A DNA stretch of 64,000 bases from Aeromonas rivipollensis (GCF_037811135.1 NZ_CP149130.1:3344501-3408500); one strand, 5' to 3'. Counted from the stretch's first letter, positions 36,985-49,120 are shown. Translations and numbers: made by a program. The notes: generated from the sequence alone by a model not told the origin.

Positions 36985-37467
36985 TCAAGGGGAAAGCGGC
37001 TCCCTGTGATACTCGTCTGCACCACACTCCGGGCAGGTACCGAGCTGCTCCGGGTGCAGCACAGTGTGGCGCCACTCACAGTGATCGCACACCAGCACCC
37101 CGAGCCCCACCCAGTCGCCAGCCCGATAGACGCCCTTGTGTTCCAGCTCGTCCGCCAGCTCACTCCACTCCACCTGGGCACGGTCGGTCACGTCCGCCAG
37201 CCAGGACCACACTGTATCTTTCAATGCCAGCATAAAGGCGGACTCGGGCGCCTCGGCGCGGCTCTCGTCGTAGTTGCCGAGATCCCGCTTCACATACTCG
37301 GCGATCAGCGCCAGCTCATCCTGGGTCAGATCGCCGGCCGCCTCCAGATAGGCCTGTACCTTGGCGATCATCCGGTTGAGGCGTTCCCCCTGAAACTCTT
37401 CGGTCTCCTCCCACTGCTTCTTGAGCTGGGCGATGAAGGCTTCATACCCTTGTCGACGTTTGTCCAT
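36985..37467 (-). CDS. ybeL: Zinc-ribbon protein YbeL (DUF1451)
   Basis: A 160-residue soluble protein, the same length as E. coli YbeL: a helical N-terminal region (residues 1-100) and a C-terminal zinc ribbon with CDHC and CPEC pairs. Two ATG codons lie at 37473 and 37467; the second has GAGGAG at eight bases, the first only at two, so 37467 is preferred. Divergent from leuS, as in E. coli. No biochemical role is established. Confidence 0.88.
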   Translation of the reverse strand: MDKRRQGYEAFIAQLKKQWEETEEFQGERLNRMIAKVQAYLEAAGDLTQDELALIAEYVKRDLGNYDESRAEAPESAFMLALKDTVWSWLADVTDRAQVEWSELADELEHKGVYRAGDWVGLGVLVCDHCEWRHTVLHPEQLGTCPECGADEYHREPLSP

Positions 37468-37496
37468 GGCCATTACTCCTCTGCTGAACCCTGATC

Positions 37497-40278
<2,782 letters not shown>

Positions 40279-40347
40279 GGATAACCAGCACTCCCGCCCT
40301 CCTCCCCTGTCGGGGGAGGAGGGCTGCAGGGTCTGAATCTATATGTG

Positions 40348-40372
40348 ACGGCGGGCAAGCGCCCGCCGTTCT
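40348..40372 (+). terminator. Hairpin after leuS
   Basis: ACGGCGGGC / GCCCGCCGT stem, AAGC loop, then TCTTC. Another long stem without a T-tract (CCCTCCTCCCC / GGGGGAGGAGGG) is at 40297-40323. Together they may attenuate transcription into lptE. Confidence 0.6.
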
Positions 40373-40397
40373 TCACTTGATGCAAAGAGGAATTCAC

Positions 40398-40880
40398 ATG
40401 GGCATGTCCCTCACTCGCTGGATTGCCATCATGCTGACGGGCCTGCTGTTGCAGGCCTGCGGTTTTCAGATGCGGGGAACCGCCATCCCCCCGGAGCTGA
40501 TGACCATGAAGGTGGTCGGTGACAACAAGAGCGACTTCTATCGGCTGGTGACCACCCGCCTCAAGGCCTCGGGGGTGACTCTGGCGGACAAGGAAGGCAT
40601 TCCGGTGCTGACCCTGTCCGGGGTACGCAGCAGCAGCCAGGTTGCCTCCGTCGACTCCATAGGCCAGGACCGCGAGTACCTGCTGGGTTACAGCACCCAG
40701 TTCACCGTCTCCATGCCGGGCAAGCCGACCCAGGTCTTCCCCATCACCTTCAACCGCAGCTTCCTGAACAAGCCGGATGCGGCGCTGGCCTCCTCCCGCG
40801 AGCAGGAGCAGCTTGGCAAGGAGATGCAGGAGCAGGCTGCCAATCTGGTGATCCGCCAGCTGAGCCAGGTCAAGTTCTGA
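40398..40880 (+). CDS. lptE: LPS-assembly lipoprotein
   Basis: A 160-residue outer-membrane lipoprotein that plugs the LptD barrel and helps insert LPS in the outer leaflet. Signal peptide with lipobox LLLQAC (Cys near residue 20), then CGFQMRGT and the conserved LGYSTQFTVSM strand. The ATG at 40398 follows AGAGGA. The stop forms a TGATG with a relic of the holA start; the true holA start is 136 bases further, after two repeats of this junction. Confidence 0.94.
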   Translation: MGMSLTRWIAIMLTGLLLQACGFQMRGTAIPPELMTMKVVGDNKSDFYRLVTTRLKASGVTLADKEGIPVLTLSGVRSSSQVASVDSIGQDREYLLGYSTQFTVSMPGKPTQVFPITFNRSFLNKPDAALASSREQEQLGKEMQEQAANLVIRQLSQVKF

Positions 40881-41020
40881 TGCGGGTATCCTGATGAGAA
40901 TCTACCTCGAGCAGGTCGCCGATCTGGTGATCCATCAACCCGAGCCAGGCCAAGTTCTGATGCGAGTCTGCCCAAAGCAGTCTGCAGAACACCAACTCAA
41001 CCAGGGCAAGTGCTGATGCG
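40843..41020 (+). repeat. Triplicated lptE/holA junction
   Basis: The sequence ATCTGGTGATCC...GAGCCAGG.CAAGTTCTGATGCG at 40843-40884 (the lptE end and an ATGCG start) recurs at 40922-40964, and a shorter version (CCAGGGCAAGTGCTGATGCG) ends at 41020. TGATGCG therefore occurs at 40878, 40958 and 41014; only the last ATG starts holA. After the first copy, a relic ATGAGAATCTACCTCGAGCAG mirrors the holA beginning. Confidence 0.9.
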
Positions 41021-42050
41021 GATCTATCCCGAGCAGTTTGCGGACCATCTCAAGGCAGGGCTCAAGCCCTGCTATCTCGTTTTTGGTGACGAGCCGCTGC
41101 TCAAGCTCGAGGCCATCGACGCAGTGCGTCAGGTGGCCCGCAAACAGGGTTTCGATGAGCGCCACAGCTTCGTGGTGGAAGCCGGGCTGGACTGGAATCA
41201 GGTCTATGACGCCTGTCAGGCCATGAGTCTCTTCTCGGCCCGCCAGATCATCGAGCTGGAGCTGCCCGCCAAGGTCGACAAGGATCTCGCCGCCCGCATC
41301 ACCGAGATCGGCAAGCAGCTGCATCCCGACCTGCTGCTGGTGCTCTCGGGGGGGCGTCTCAATCAGACCCAGATGAAGGCAGCCTGGTTCGACAAGCTGA
41401 GCCAGAGCGGCACCTATGTGCCGGTCAATCACCCCGAGCCCCGCTTCTTCCCGCGCTGGATGAGTGCGAGGTTTCAACGCTTTGGCCTCAAGGCACTGCC
41501 GGATGCGGTCAACTTCATGTGTCACGCCTTCGAGGGCAACCTGCTGGCCGCGAGTCAGGAGATAGAGAAGCTGACCCTGCTCGGCCCGCCCCAGCCCATC
41601 AGCGTCGCCTATCTGCAAGAGACCATCATACGCCACGCCCACTTCACCCCCTTCCAGCTCGTCGATACCCTGCTGGAGGGCAAGGTGAACCGGGCCCAGC
41701 GCATACTGCTGGCGCTGCGGGCAGAGGGCACCGAGCCCGGCATGCTGGCCTGGACCCTGTGCCGGGAGCTGGAGCAGCTCACCGAGCTGGCCCTGGCCGC
41801 CCGTGCCGGTCAGCCGCTGGTGGAACACTTCAGCCGGTTGCGCATCTGGCAGAGCCGCCAGCAGCTCATTCAGCAAGCCCTGACCCGGCTGCCCGTTGGC
41901 AAGATACAGCAGCTGTGGCAACTGATGGCCCGGCTGGATGACGCCCAGCGCCGGTTCGACACCGAGCAGGCCTGGCTGATGTTGCAGACCATAGCCCTGG
42001 GTTTTCGCGATGGCACGCCGCTGCCCCTGCTGGAGGTGGACCCATGCTGA
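41016..42050 (+). CDS. holA: DNA polymerase III delta subunit
   Basis: A 344-residue clamp-loader subunit that opens the beta sliding clamp. The family N-terminus MRIYPEQ is at 41016, with GDEPLLKLEAIDAVRQVA, the clamp-binding AMSLFSARQIIELELP (SLF-type motif) and AHFTPFQLVDTLLEGKV. No classical Walker motifs, as normal for delta. Last codons overlap an ATGCTGA that resembles the nadD start; the real nadD starts 65 bases further on. Confidence 0.95.
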   Translation: MRIYPEQFADHLKAGLKPCYLVFGDEPLLKLEAIDAVRQVARKQGFDERHSFVVEAGLDWNQVYDACQAMSLFSARQIIELELPAKVDKDLAARITEIGKQLHPDLLLVLSGGRLNQTQMKAAWFDKLSQSGTYVPVNHPEPRFFPRWMSARFQRFGLKALPDAVNFMCHAFEGNLLAASQEIEKLTLLGPPQPISVAYLQETIIRHAHFTPFQLVDTLLEGKVNRAQRILLALRAEGTEPGMLAWTLCRELEQLTELALAARAGQPLVEHFSRLRIWQSRQQLIQQALTRLPVGKIQQLWQLMARLDDAQRRFDTEQAWLMLQTIALGFRDGTPLPLLEVDPC

Positions 42051-42134
42051 GCGCCCCCATCGAACGCCAGGACGGCCCCTTGGCCCCCCTCCATGATCTG
42101 ACAGGAAGAGCCTCATGCTGAAGGCCCCTATCGG
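42044..42134 (+). repeat. Duplicated holA/nadD junction
   Basis: ATGCTGAGCGCCCCCATCG at 42044-42062, overlapping the holA stop, matches the nadD start ATGCTGAAGGCCCCTATCG at 42115-42133 (16 of 19 bases). Period 71 bases. The first ATG opens only a 25-codon frame ending in the second copy (SC-stop, as in holA's own PC-stop). Confidence 0.85.
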
Positions 42135-42768
42135 CATCCTGGGCGGTACCTTCGATCCCATCCACATCGGTCACCTGAGGCCCGCCATCGAGGCGCGGGA
42201 CGCTCTGGGCCTGGCCGAGGTGCGCCTGCTCCCGAACCATATTCCGCCCCATCGCGCCAGTCCCTTCTGCTCCAGCGAGCAGCGGCTCGCCATGGTCGCG
42301 CTGGCGGCGGCGGAGAACCCGGGCTTCGTGGTGGATGAGCGGGAGCTGCAACGGGACACCCCCTCCTGGACCATAGACACCCTCATCGAGCTCAAGCAGG
42401 AGCTGCCGGAGACCCCTGTCTGTTTCCTGATGGGCATGGACTCCCTGCTCGGCTTGCCGAGCTGGCATCGCTGGCAGGAGCTGCTCGAACATGCCCACCT
42501 GGTGGTGAGCAAGCGCCCGGGCTGGCAACCGGATTACCCAACCGAGGTGGCCAGCCTGCTGGCCCGCCACCAAACCCGGGATGTGCAGGATCTTCATCGA
42601 CACCGTCAGGGCCATGTCTGGATCGCCGACAACCTGCCCATAGAGCTGTCGGCCACCCGGCTGAGGGCCCTGCTGGCGGCAGGGCAGGACCCCAGGTACC
42701 TGCTGCCGGCTCCGGTCGCCGACTACATCCGGCGGCACCGGCTCTATCAACCATCGCCAAGCCGGTGA
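42115..42768 (+). CDS. nadD: Nicotinate-mononucleotide adenylyltransferase
   Basis: A 217-residue nucleotidyltransferase that joins ATP and nicotinate mononucleotide to form deamido-NAD. Motifs are GGTFDPIHIGHL (residues 10-21), the LLPNHIPPHR substrate loop and the late SATRLRALL. RBS AGGAAGAG is upstream. The gene order holA-nadD-rsfS-rlmH-mrdA-rodA is standard in gammaproteobacteria. Confidence 0.96.
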   Translation: MLKAPIGILGGTFDPIHIGHLRPAIEARDALGLAEVRLLPNHIPPHRASPFCSSEQRLAMVALAAAENPGFVVDERELQRDTPSWTIDTLIELKQELPETPVCFLMGMDSLLGLPSWHRWQELLEHAHLVVSKRPGWQPDYPTEVASLLARHQTRDVQDLHRHRQGHVWIADNLPIELSATRLRALLAAGQDPRYLLPAPVADYIRRHRLYQPSPSR

Positions 42769-42980
42769 GCGGCACCACGCGGGTTGGTCAGCCGACATCC
42801 TGAGGCGCACCCGGCACGGGCTTGACTATTGTCCCGCCCGGTTGCGCACTATAGTGATCAACAGGGGCCTGCCTTGCCCATGGCGGCGACCCCGGATCCA
42901 TTCCCTTTTGCCAGACTGGGAAACGGGAGTGACCATGATATAATCCGCCGCCCTCTGGCGCCGGAAGATAGGAGAAGACA

Positions 42981-43316
42981 TTGCAAGGCCAAGAACTGCT
43001 CGCCTTTATCGTCGACAAGATCGATGACATGAAAGGCCGCGACATCATCACCCTGGATGTACGCGGCAAATCCAGCATCACGGACACCATGATCATCTGC
43101 TCCGGCAACTCCAATCGCCACGTCAGCGCCATCGCCCACAACCTGGCCAGTGAGGCCCGCCATGCGGGGCTCGACCTGCTCAGCGTGGAAGGTCAGCTCA
43201 CCGGTGAATGGGTGCTGGTGGACATGGGTTCCGTCATCGTCCACGTGATGCAGGATGAATACCGCGACTTCTACCAACTGGAGAAACTCTGGGGTGGCAC
43301 CCAGGTGCAAGCGTAA
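42981..43316 (+). CDS. rsfS: Ribosomal silencing factor RsfS
   Basis: A 111-residue protein that binds L14 on the 50S subunit and blocks subunit joining in stationary phase. The core is [22 protein letters not shown] and [19 protein letters not shown]. The TTG at 42981 is the start, with AGGAG seven bases upstream, and gives MQG at the N-terminus, as in E. coli. The 212 bases before it hold the promoter and no gene. Confidence 0.95.
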   Translation: MQGQELLAFIVDKIDDMKGRDIITLDVRGKSSITDTMIICSGNSNRHVSAIAHNLASEARHAGLDLLSVEGQLTGEWVLVDMGSVIVHVMQDEYRDFYQLEKLWGGTQVQA

Positions 43317-43322
43317 CGAACG

Positions 43323-43790
43323 ATGAAGATCCAGTTGATTGCAGTGGGCACCAAGATGCCTGCCTGGGTAGAGCGTGGCTTCGAAGAGTACCGTCGCCGT
43401 TTCCCGAAAGACATGCCGTTCGAACTCGTCGAGATAGGCGCGGGCAAAAGGGGCAAGAATGCCGACATTCCCCGCATCCTGCAAAAGGAGGGGGAAGCCA
43501 TGCTGGCCGCCGCCGGCCGCTCGCGTATCGTCACCCTGGACATCCCCGGCAAGCCCTGGACCACGGAGCAACTCGCCGTATCGCTGGAGGCCTGGAAGCT
43601 CGATGGCCGGGATGTGGCGCTACTGGTGGGCGGGCCTGAAGGCTTGTCCCCCGAGTGCAAGGCCGCCGCCGAACAGAGCTGGTCCCTGTCACCCCTGACC
43701 CTGCCCCATCCGCTGGTGCGGGTGCTGGTGGCCGAGAGCCTCTACCGCGCCTGGAGCATTACCACCAATCATCCGTATCACAGGGAATGA
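43323..43790 (+). CDS. rlmH: 23S rRNA pseudouridine-1915 N3-methyltransferase
   Basis: A 155-residue SPOUT methyltransferase, the usual length, modifying Psi1915 in helix 69. The knot region is [13 protein letters not shown], followed by [32 protein letters not shown] segments and a C-terminal HPYHRE. It starts six bases after rsfS. Its last codons have a possible partial duplicate downstream (YHRG-stop at 43833-43844). Confidence 0.96.
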   Translation: MKIQLIAVGTKMPAWVERGFEEYRRRFPKDMPFELVEIGAGKRGKNADIPRILQKEGEAMLAAAGRSRIVTLDIPGKPWTTEQLAVSLEAWKLDGRDVALLVGGPEGLSPECKAAAEQSWSLSPLTLPHPLVRVLVAESLYRAWSITTNHPYHRE

Positions 43791-43814
43791 GCCATGACAC
43801 CTTGGAACATCACT

Positions 43815-43850
43815 CCCTCATACACCCAGTACCACAGGGGATAGTCCATG
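43815..43850 (+). repeat. Possible degenerate copy of the rlmH 3' end
   Basis: TACCACAGGGGATAGTCCATG at 43830-43850 resembles TATCACAGGGAATGAGCCATG at the rlmH end, 54 bases upstream (18 codons, same frame), giving YHRG-stop beside YHRE-stop. The match is short, and without the other examples in this region I would not have flagged it. Confidence 0.45.
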
Positions 43851-43891
43851 TGGTACCCGCCCCTGCTCCCCGTCAGCCATAAGGTAACGGC

Positions 43892-45820
43892 ATGCTGAAG
43901 AATCGCATCGAAATGCGCGATCACAGTGCCGAGGGACGTCTGTTCTTCCGGCGCACCCTGGTAGCCTACATCGGCATGGTCGTCCTCATGCTGGTGCTGC
44001 TGGGTAATCTCTACTACCTGCAGGTAGAGTCTTACGAAACCTATCAGACCCGTTCCAACGACAACCGGATCCGGGTCGTGCCGGTGGCACCGCCACGGGG
44101 CCTCATCTATGACGCCAACGGCGTGCTGCTGGCGGAGAACCGCCCCGTCTACAGCCTGGAGATAGTGCCGGAAGAGACCGAGGATCTGGAGAAGACGGCC
44201 GACGAGCTGATCACCCTGCTGGCCCTGCCGGAGGGGACCAAGGAGCGGTTCCTGGCCGAGGTGAAGCGCCAGCGCCGCTTCAAGCCGGTCCCCCTGTTCG
44301 AGAAGCTGACCGAGTACCAGGTAGCCCTCTTCTCGGTCAACCAGCACAACTACCCGGGCGCCAGCATAGAGGCCTATCTCAAGCGCTACTACCCCTTTGG
44401 CGATACCCTGACCCATGCGCTGGGCTATGTGGCCAAGATCAACACCCGTGACGTGGAGCGCCTCGACAAGGAGGACAAGCTCGCCAACTATGCCGCCACC
44501 AAGGACATCGGCAAGCAGGGGGTGGAGAAGTTCTACGAGGATCAGCTGCACGGCGTGGCGGGCTACCAGGAGGTCGAGGTCAACAACCGCGGCCGGGTGG
44601 TGCGCACCCTCAAGTTCCAGCCGCCGGAGCCCGGCAAGGACATCTACCTCAACATCGACATCCGCCTGCAGTTGAAAGCGCAGGAGCTGCTGGCCGGCCG
44701 CCGGGGCGCCATCGTCATGATGGATCCCAATACCGGCGCCATCCTGGCCATGGAGTCGAGCCCGAGCTACGACCCCAACCTGTTCGTGACCGGCATCTCC
44801 AACACCAACTACTCGGCGCTGCTCAACGATCCGGCGCGCCCGCTGGTGAACCGCACCACCCAGGGCATCTATGCCCCCGCCTCTACCGTCAAGCCCATGA
44901 TGGCGGTGATGGGGCTCAACGAGGGGGCCATCACCCCCAACTATCGCTACTTCGGCGGTCCCAGCTTCTCTATCCCGGGCACCACCAAGAAGTTCCGCGA
45001 CTGGCGCCGCTGGGGCCATGGCTGGCTCGACGTCTATCGCGCCATCGAGGTGTCGGCCGACACCTACTTCTACGATCTCGCCTACCGGGTCGGCATCGAC
45101 AAGATCCACGCCTACATGACCAAGTTCGGCTTCGGTCAGTACAGTGGCGTCGACCTCTATGAAGAGACCAAGGGCGTCATGCCGTCCCGCGACTGGAAGA
45201 TGGCGCGCTGGCGTCAGCCCTGGTATCAGGGGGACACCATCTCCATCGGCATAGGTCAGGGCTACTGGAGCTCCACCCCCATCCAGCTCGCCAAGGCGAT
45301 CAGCATACTGACCCAGAACGGTCACGATGTGACGCCGCACCTGCTCAAGAGCACCGCCTCGGCGGATGGCGTGGTCAACGCCCCCATCAACCCGAACGTG
45401 GCCATCGCAGCCAAGAGCGACACCTACTGGCAGGTGGCCAAGGATGGCATGTGGCGCGTCATCAACGGCCATGAGGGGACGGGACGCCGCGCCTTTGCGG
45501 GCACTCCCTACAAGGCGGCGGGCAAGTCAGGTACCGCCCAGGTGGTGGGCCTCAAGGAGAACCAGGTCTACAACGCGGCCACCACTAAGGTGGAGCACCG
45601 CGACAACGCCCTCTTCGTCGCCTTCGCCCCCTTCGAGGCCCCCAAGGCCGTGGTGGCCCTGGTGCTGGAAAACGCCGGTGGCGGCAGTGCCATGGGGGCG
45701 CCGGTCGCCCGCCACATGCTGGATGCTTACCTGCTGCCGCCAGAGCCCCAGCTGCCGCCGGCGCCCGACAAACCGTCCACCCCTGGCCCGGATCAGCGCG
45801 AGGCCGTGCCCAATGAATAA
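43892..45820 (+). CDS. mrdA: Penicillin-binding protein 2
   Basis: A 642-residue essential transpeptidase for rod-shape peptidoglycan synthesis, working with RodA. One N-terminal TM (about 27-46), dimerisation/pedestal domain, then the transpeptidase with SxxK at S331 (PASTVKPM), SAD (SADTYFY) and KSGTAQV. The C-terminal tail is Pro-rich. Its stop lies within an ATGAATAACGCCGC relic of the rodA start. Confidence 0.97.
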   Translation: MLKNRIEMRDHSAEGRLFFRRTLVAYIGMVVLMLVLLGNLYYLQVESYETYQTRSNDNRIRVVPVAPPRGLIYDANGVLLAENRPVYSLEIVPEETEDLEKTADELITLLALPEGTKERFLAEVKRQRRFKPVPLFEKLTEYQVALFSVNQHNYPGASIEAYLKRYYPFGDTLTHALGYVAKINTRDVERLDKEDKLANYAATKDIGKQGVEKFYEDQLHGVAGYQEVEVNNRGRVVRTLKFQPPEPGKDIYLNIDIRLQLKAQELLAGRRGAIVMMDPNTGAILAMESSPSYDPNLFVTGISNTNYSALLNDPARPLVNRTTQGIYAPASTVKPMMAVMGLNEGAITPNYRYFGGPSFSIPGTTKKFRDWRRWGHGWLDVYRAIEVSADTYFYDLAYRVGIDKIHAYMTKFGFGQYSGVDLYEETKGVMPSRDWKMARWRQPWYQGDTISIGIGQGYWSSTPIQLAKAISILTQNGHDVTPHLLKSTASADGVVNAPINPNVAIAAKSDTYWQVAKDGMWRVINGHEGTGRRAFAGTPYKAAGKSGTAQVVGLKENQVYNAATTKVEHRDNALFVAFAPFEAPKAVVALVLENAGGGSAMGAPVARHMLDAYLLPPEPQLPPAPDKPSTPGPDQREAVPNE

Positions 45821-45890
45821 CGCCGCACTCTTGCCTCCCCTCCCGAGGCCATCCATGCAGAACGAGGTCTTCTCTCATGAGTAACTCCGC
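45783..45890 (+). repeat. Duplicated mrdA/rodA junction
   Basis: The mrdA end reads [13 protein letters not shown] with ATGAATAACGCCGC over the stop (45813). 64 bases later the same layout recurs: [13 protein letters not shown] with ATGAGTAACTCCGC at 45877, the real rodA start. CAG..CGAGG, GAR-TAA and the start region are conserved between copies. Confidence 0.85.
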
Positions 45891-46980
45891 CCGCCAGCAG
45901 AGTATCTGGTACAAGCTGCACATCGACCTGCCGCTGCTGCTCGGCCTGCTGGCGCTGATGACCCTCTCCATGGTGGTGCTCTACTCCGCCTCGGGCCAGG
46001 ACTTTGACTCCATAGTGCGCCAGCTGGTGCGTGGCGGCCTCGCCTTCGGCCTGATGATAGGCCTGGCCCAGCTGCCCCCCTCCCTCTATGCGCGCTGGTC
46101 CGTGCCCCTGTTCACCCTGGTGGTGCTGCTGCTCATCGCGGTGGACGTGTTCGGCCATATCGGCAAGGGGGCCCAGCGCTGGCTGGACCTCGGCTTCATG
46201 AAGTTCCAGCCCTCGGAGGTGATGAAGCTCTCCATGCCCATCATGGTGGCCGCCTGGCTCAGCCGCCACTCCCTGCCCCCCAAGTTCAGCCATGTGCTGA
46301 TCGCCCTGGTGATGGTGCTCTTGCCCACTTTGCTCATCGCCGCCCAGCCCGATCTCGGTACCTCCATCCTGGTGGCGGCCTCCGGCTTCTTCGTCATCTT
46401 CCTGGCGGGGATCAGCTGGTGGCTGATCGGGCTGGCGGTCTTGCTGATCTGCGCCTTCATGCCGGTGCTCTGGTTCTTCCTGATGCACGACTACCAGCGC
46501 CAGCGGGTGCTGATGCTGCTCGACCCTGAGAAGGACCCCCTCGGCCGCGGCTACCACATCATCCAGTCCAAGATAGCCATCGGCTCCGGCGGCGTCTTCG
46601 GCAAGGGCTGGCTGCAGGGCACCCAGTCCCAGCTGGAGTTCTTGCCGGAGCGCCACACCGACTTCATCTTCGCGGTGTTCAGCGAGGAGTTCGGTCTGGT
46701 GGGGGTAGCCCTGCTGCTGGTGATCTATCTCTACATCATCAGCCGCTGCCTCTTCATCTCCATGCAGGCCCAGAACAGCTTCGAACGCCTGCTCGGCGGC
46801 GCCCTGACCCTCACCTTCTTCGTCTATGTGTTCGTCAACATGGGCATGGTGAGCGGCATATTGCCTGTGGTGGGGGTGCCCCTGCCCCTGGTGAGCTATG
46901 GCGGCACCTCCATGGTGACCCTGATGGCAGGCTTCGGAATACTGATGTCCATTCAGACCCACAGAAGGCTGCTGGCATGA
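45877..46980 (+). CDS. rodA: Rod-shape peptidoglycan glycosyltransferase RodA
   Basis: A 367-residue SEDS-family polymerase (10 TM helices) that polymerises lipid II together with PBP2. Family motifs visible: [29 protein letters not shown], and the [16 protein letters not shown] block with its catalytic Asp. Its final ~120 bases are repeated twice downstream before mltB. Confidence 0.97.
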   Translation: MSNSARQQSIWYKLHIDLPLLLGLLALMTLSMVVLYSASGQDFDSIVRQLVRGGLAFGLMIGLAQLPPSLYARWSVPLFTLVVLLLIAVDVFGHIGKGAQRWLDLGFMKFQPSEVMKLSMPIMVAAWLSRHSLPPKFSHVLIALVMVLLPTLLIAAQPDLGTSILVAASGFFVIFLAGISWWLIGLAVLLICAFMPVLWFFLMHDYQRQRVLMLLDPEKDPLGRGYHIIQSKIAIGSGGVFGKGWLQGTQSQLEFLPERHTDFIFAVFSEEFGLVGVALLLVIYLYIISRCLFISMQAQNSFERLLGGALTLTFFVYVFVNMGMVSGILPVVGVPLPLVSYGGTSMVTLMAGFGILMSIQTHRRLLA

Positions 46981-47250
46981 TGAGGTGGATATATTCTGCC
47001 GGTGGTGGGGTGCCCCTGCCGCTGGTGAGCTATGGCGGCACCTCCATGGTGACCCTGATGGCAGGCTTCGGAATACTGATGTCCATTCAGACCCACAGAA
47101 GGCTGCTGGCATGATGAGGTGGATATATTCTGCCTGTCGTGGAGGACCCCTGCCCCTGGTGAGCTATGGCGGCACCTCCATGGTGACCCTGGTGGCAGGC
47201 TTCGGAATACTGATGTCCATTCAGACTCACAGACGACTGCTCGCCTGATG
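46860..47250 (+). repeat. Triplicated rodA 3' end / mltB start junction, 134-bp period
   Basis: Three copies of the rodA terminal segment (GGGGTGCCCCTGCC through the stop): the gene itself with stop at 46978-46980, then stops at 47112-47114 and 47246-47248. Copies 1 and 2 are almost identical; copy 3 has several silent changes (ACTCACAGACGACTGCTC). Each is followed by ATGAG-type mltB start wording, but only the third (47248) leads into mltB. Copies 2 and 3 still encode the intact RodA C-terminus in frame, without a start. Confidence 0.97.
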
Positions 47251-48246
47251 AGACGGGTTGGATTGCTGCTCCCTCTCGTCGCCTCGGTGGCCACCGCCGC
47301 AGTGGCACCGGATCGGCTGGCACAGCTCGCCGAGCAGCAATCCGTGCCGCTGGCCGAGTTGCAGGCCGCCGCCGCCCAGGCGCGGCTTCGCCAGGAGGTG
47401 CTCGACACCATCAGCCGCCCCTGGGAGGCCAAGCCCTGGCATAGCTACCGGCCGCTGTTCGTCACCCCGGAGCGGATCCGGGACGGGGTCGGCTTCTGGC
47501 AACGCCATGCCGCCACCCTGACCAGAGCCGAGCAGCACTACCGGGTGCCCGCCTCTCTCATCGTCGCCATCATCGGCATAGAGACCTCCTATGGCCGCCA
47601 GATGGGTCGTCATCCGGTACTCGACAGCCTCTACACCCTGGGGTTCCACTATCCCGCCCGTGAGGAGTTCTTCGCCAAGGAGTTTGCCCAGCTGGTGCTG
47701 CTTGCCCGGGAGGAGAAGTGGTCGCTCACCAGCCTCAAGGGCTCCTATGCCGGCGCCATGGGCATGGGACAGTTCATGCCCTCCAGCTATCGCCACTACG
47801 CCGTCGATTTTGACGGGGATGGCAAGCGGGATCTGTTTGCCAACCCGGCGGACGCCATCGGCAGCGTGGCCAACTACTTTGCCGAGCACCGCTGGCGCTG
47901 GGGAGAGTCTGTGGTGGAACCCGCCTTGATCGGATTGGCGCCAGTAGGTACCCTGCTGGGGCCCGAGCCCGAGCTCAAGCAGCGCTGGGCCGAGCTGGCC
48001 GCCGCCGGGATTGAACTCGCCACCCCGCTGGCACCGGACACGCCGGTGAAACTGCTGGCATTGGAGCAGGCCGATGGACCGGAATACTGGGTCGCGCGCC
48101 ACAATTTTTATGTGATCACCCGCTACAACCGCAGCCCTCTCTATGCGATGGCGGTGCATCAACTCAGTCAAGCCATCCAGGACGCTTATGCATTACAGCC
48201 ACAAACTTCTCCCCCTCACGCTGACCTTGTTGCTGGCCGCCTGTAG
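47248..48246 (+). CDS. mltB: Lytic murein transglycosylase B
   Basis: A 332-residue Slt35-type enzyme cleaving peptidoglycan glycan strands to anhydro-muropeptides. Catalytic Glu is in IIGIETSYGR; GSYAGAMGMGQFMPSSY and DFDGDGKRDLF (EF-hand-like calcium loop) are present. The N-terminus is a hydrophobic signal (LLLPLVASVATAAVA), but no lipobox Cys is present, unlike E. coli MltB. It starts on the A of the third rodA-copy stop codon and overlaps rlpA by 59 bases. Confidence 0.95.
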   Translation: MRRVGLLLPLVASVATAAVAPDRLAQLAEQQSVPLAELQAAAAQARLRQEVLDTISRPWEAKPWHSYRPLFVTPERIRDGVGFWQRHAATLTRAEQHYRVPASLIVAIIGIETSYGRQMGRHPVLDSLYTLGFHYPAREEFFAKEFAQLVLLAREEKWSLTSLKGSYAGAMGMGQFMPSSYRHYAVDFDGDGKRDLFANPADAIGSVANYFAEHRWRWGESVVEPALIGLAPVGTLLGPEPELKQRWAELAAAGIELATPLAPDTPVKLLALEQADGPEYWVARHNFYVITRYNRSPLYAMAVHQLSQAIQDAYALQPQTSPPHADLVAGRL

Positions 48247-49120
48247 CAGCCAACCGGAGCAGGCTCCCCCGCCGCCGGTCCCGGTGCAGCCGGAAAAACC
48301 CCAGGTGATCGAAATCCCGCAAGCCACAGGCGCCATCCCGCGCCCCGAGCCCATGAGCGAGAGCGGCAACCGGGACTACTGGATCGGCAAGCAGAAGTAC
48401 GAGGTGTGGCGTGACATCAAGCACTACAGCGAGGAGGGCACCGCCAGCTGGCTGTCCCAGGATCTCGATGGCAACAAGACCGCCAACGGCGACGTGCAGG
48501 ACAGCACCCTGTTCAGCGCCGCCCACCGCAACCTGCCGCTGCCGAGCTATGTGCGGGTCACCAACCTGGACAACGGGCTGGAGACCATAGTGCGAGTCAA
48601 CGATCGCGGCCCCTTCGGCAGCGAGCGCCTGATCGATCTCTCCCATGCCGCGGCCAAACAACTGGAGATGGTCGACGGGGGCGAGGCCAGAGTACGTCTC
48701 GAGCTCATCACCGATCAGCCGGATCAGATGGTCGAGATGGTCCCCATGACGCCGATGCAGCCCATGCAGCCGGCCGCCCAGGAGGCAGCCTTCCTGGGTG
48801 AGGCCCAGCCGGCGGCTGCGGCCACCGTCACCCCGGCCAAGGCCGCTCCCGCGGCCACCGCCACGGCGACCGGCACCCTCTCCACGCCCAAGGCCGCCAC
48901 CGGCCAGGGCAAGATGATCCAGGTGCTGGCCAGCGGCTCCCAACCCAGGGCCGAGGCCATGGGCAAGGTGATGACCCAGCGCTACGGCGTGCCCTACCAG
49001 GTGGTGGCCCACGATGCCATCTTCCGGGTGCTGCTGGGACCGGTCGCCTCCGATCAGCAGGCAAGCCTGCTGGAACAGATCCGGCAGGGGGGGCTGGAGC
49101 AGGCCTTCATCGTGCCCTGA
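48188..49120 (+). CDS. rlpA: Septal-ring lytic transglycosylase RlpA family lipoprotein
   Basis: A 310-residue outer-membrane lipoprotein. Lipobox LLLAAC near residue 19, then a double-psi beta-barrel (EGTASWLSQDLDGNKTANGD, NRGP-type VNDRGPFGSERLIDLS) and a C-terminal SPOR domain (about 240-310) binding denuded glycan strands. An Ala/Pro-rich linker joins them. The ATG at 48188 lies 59 bases inside mltB; no later start would preserve the signal peptide. Confidence 0.93.
   Translation: MHYSHKLLPLTLTLLLAACSSQPEQAPPPPVPVQPEKPQVIEIPQATGAIPRPEPMSESGNRDYWIGKQKYEVWRDIKHYSEEGTASWLSQDLDGNKTANGDVQDSTLFSAAHRNLPLPSYVRVTNLDNGLETIVRVNDRGPFGSERLIDLSHAAAKQLEMVDGGEARVRLELITDQPDQMVEMVPMTPMQPMQPAAQEAAFLGEAQPAAAATVTPAKAAPAATATATGTLSTPKAATGQGKMIQVLASGSQPRAEAMGKVMTQRYGVPYQVVAHDAIFRVLLGPVASDQQASLLEQIRQGGLEQAFIVP

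Noticed and set aside
46985..47248. An 87-codon plus-strand frame within the rodA repeats
   Set aside because: It is built from repeat copies in two frames, ends in the RodA C-terminus and has no ribosome binding site; treated as a remnant.
46860..47250. The threefold repeats after rodA, ybeY and fldB as CRISPR-like arrays
   Set aside because: Units are coding 3' ends of the adjacent gene with no unique spacers of constant size and no cas genes.
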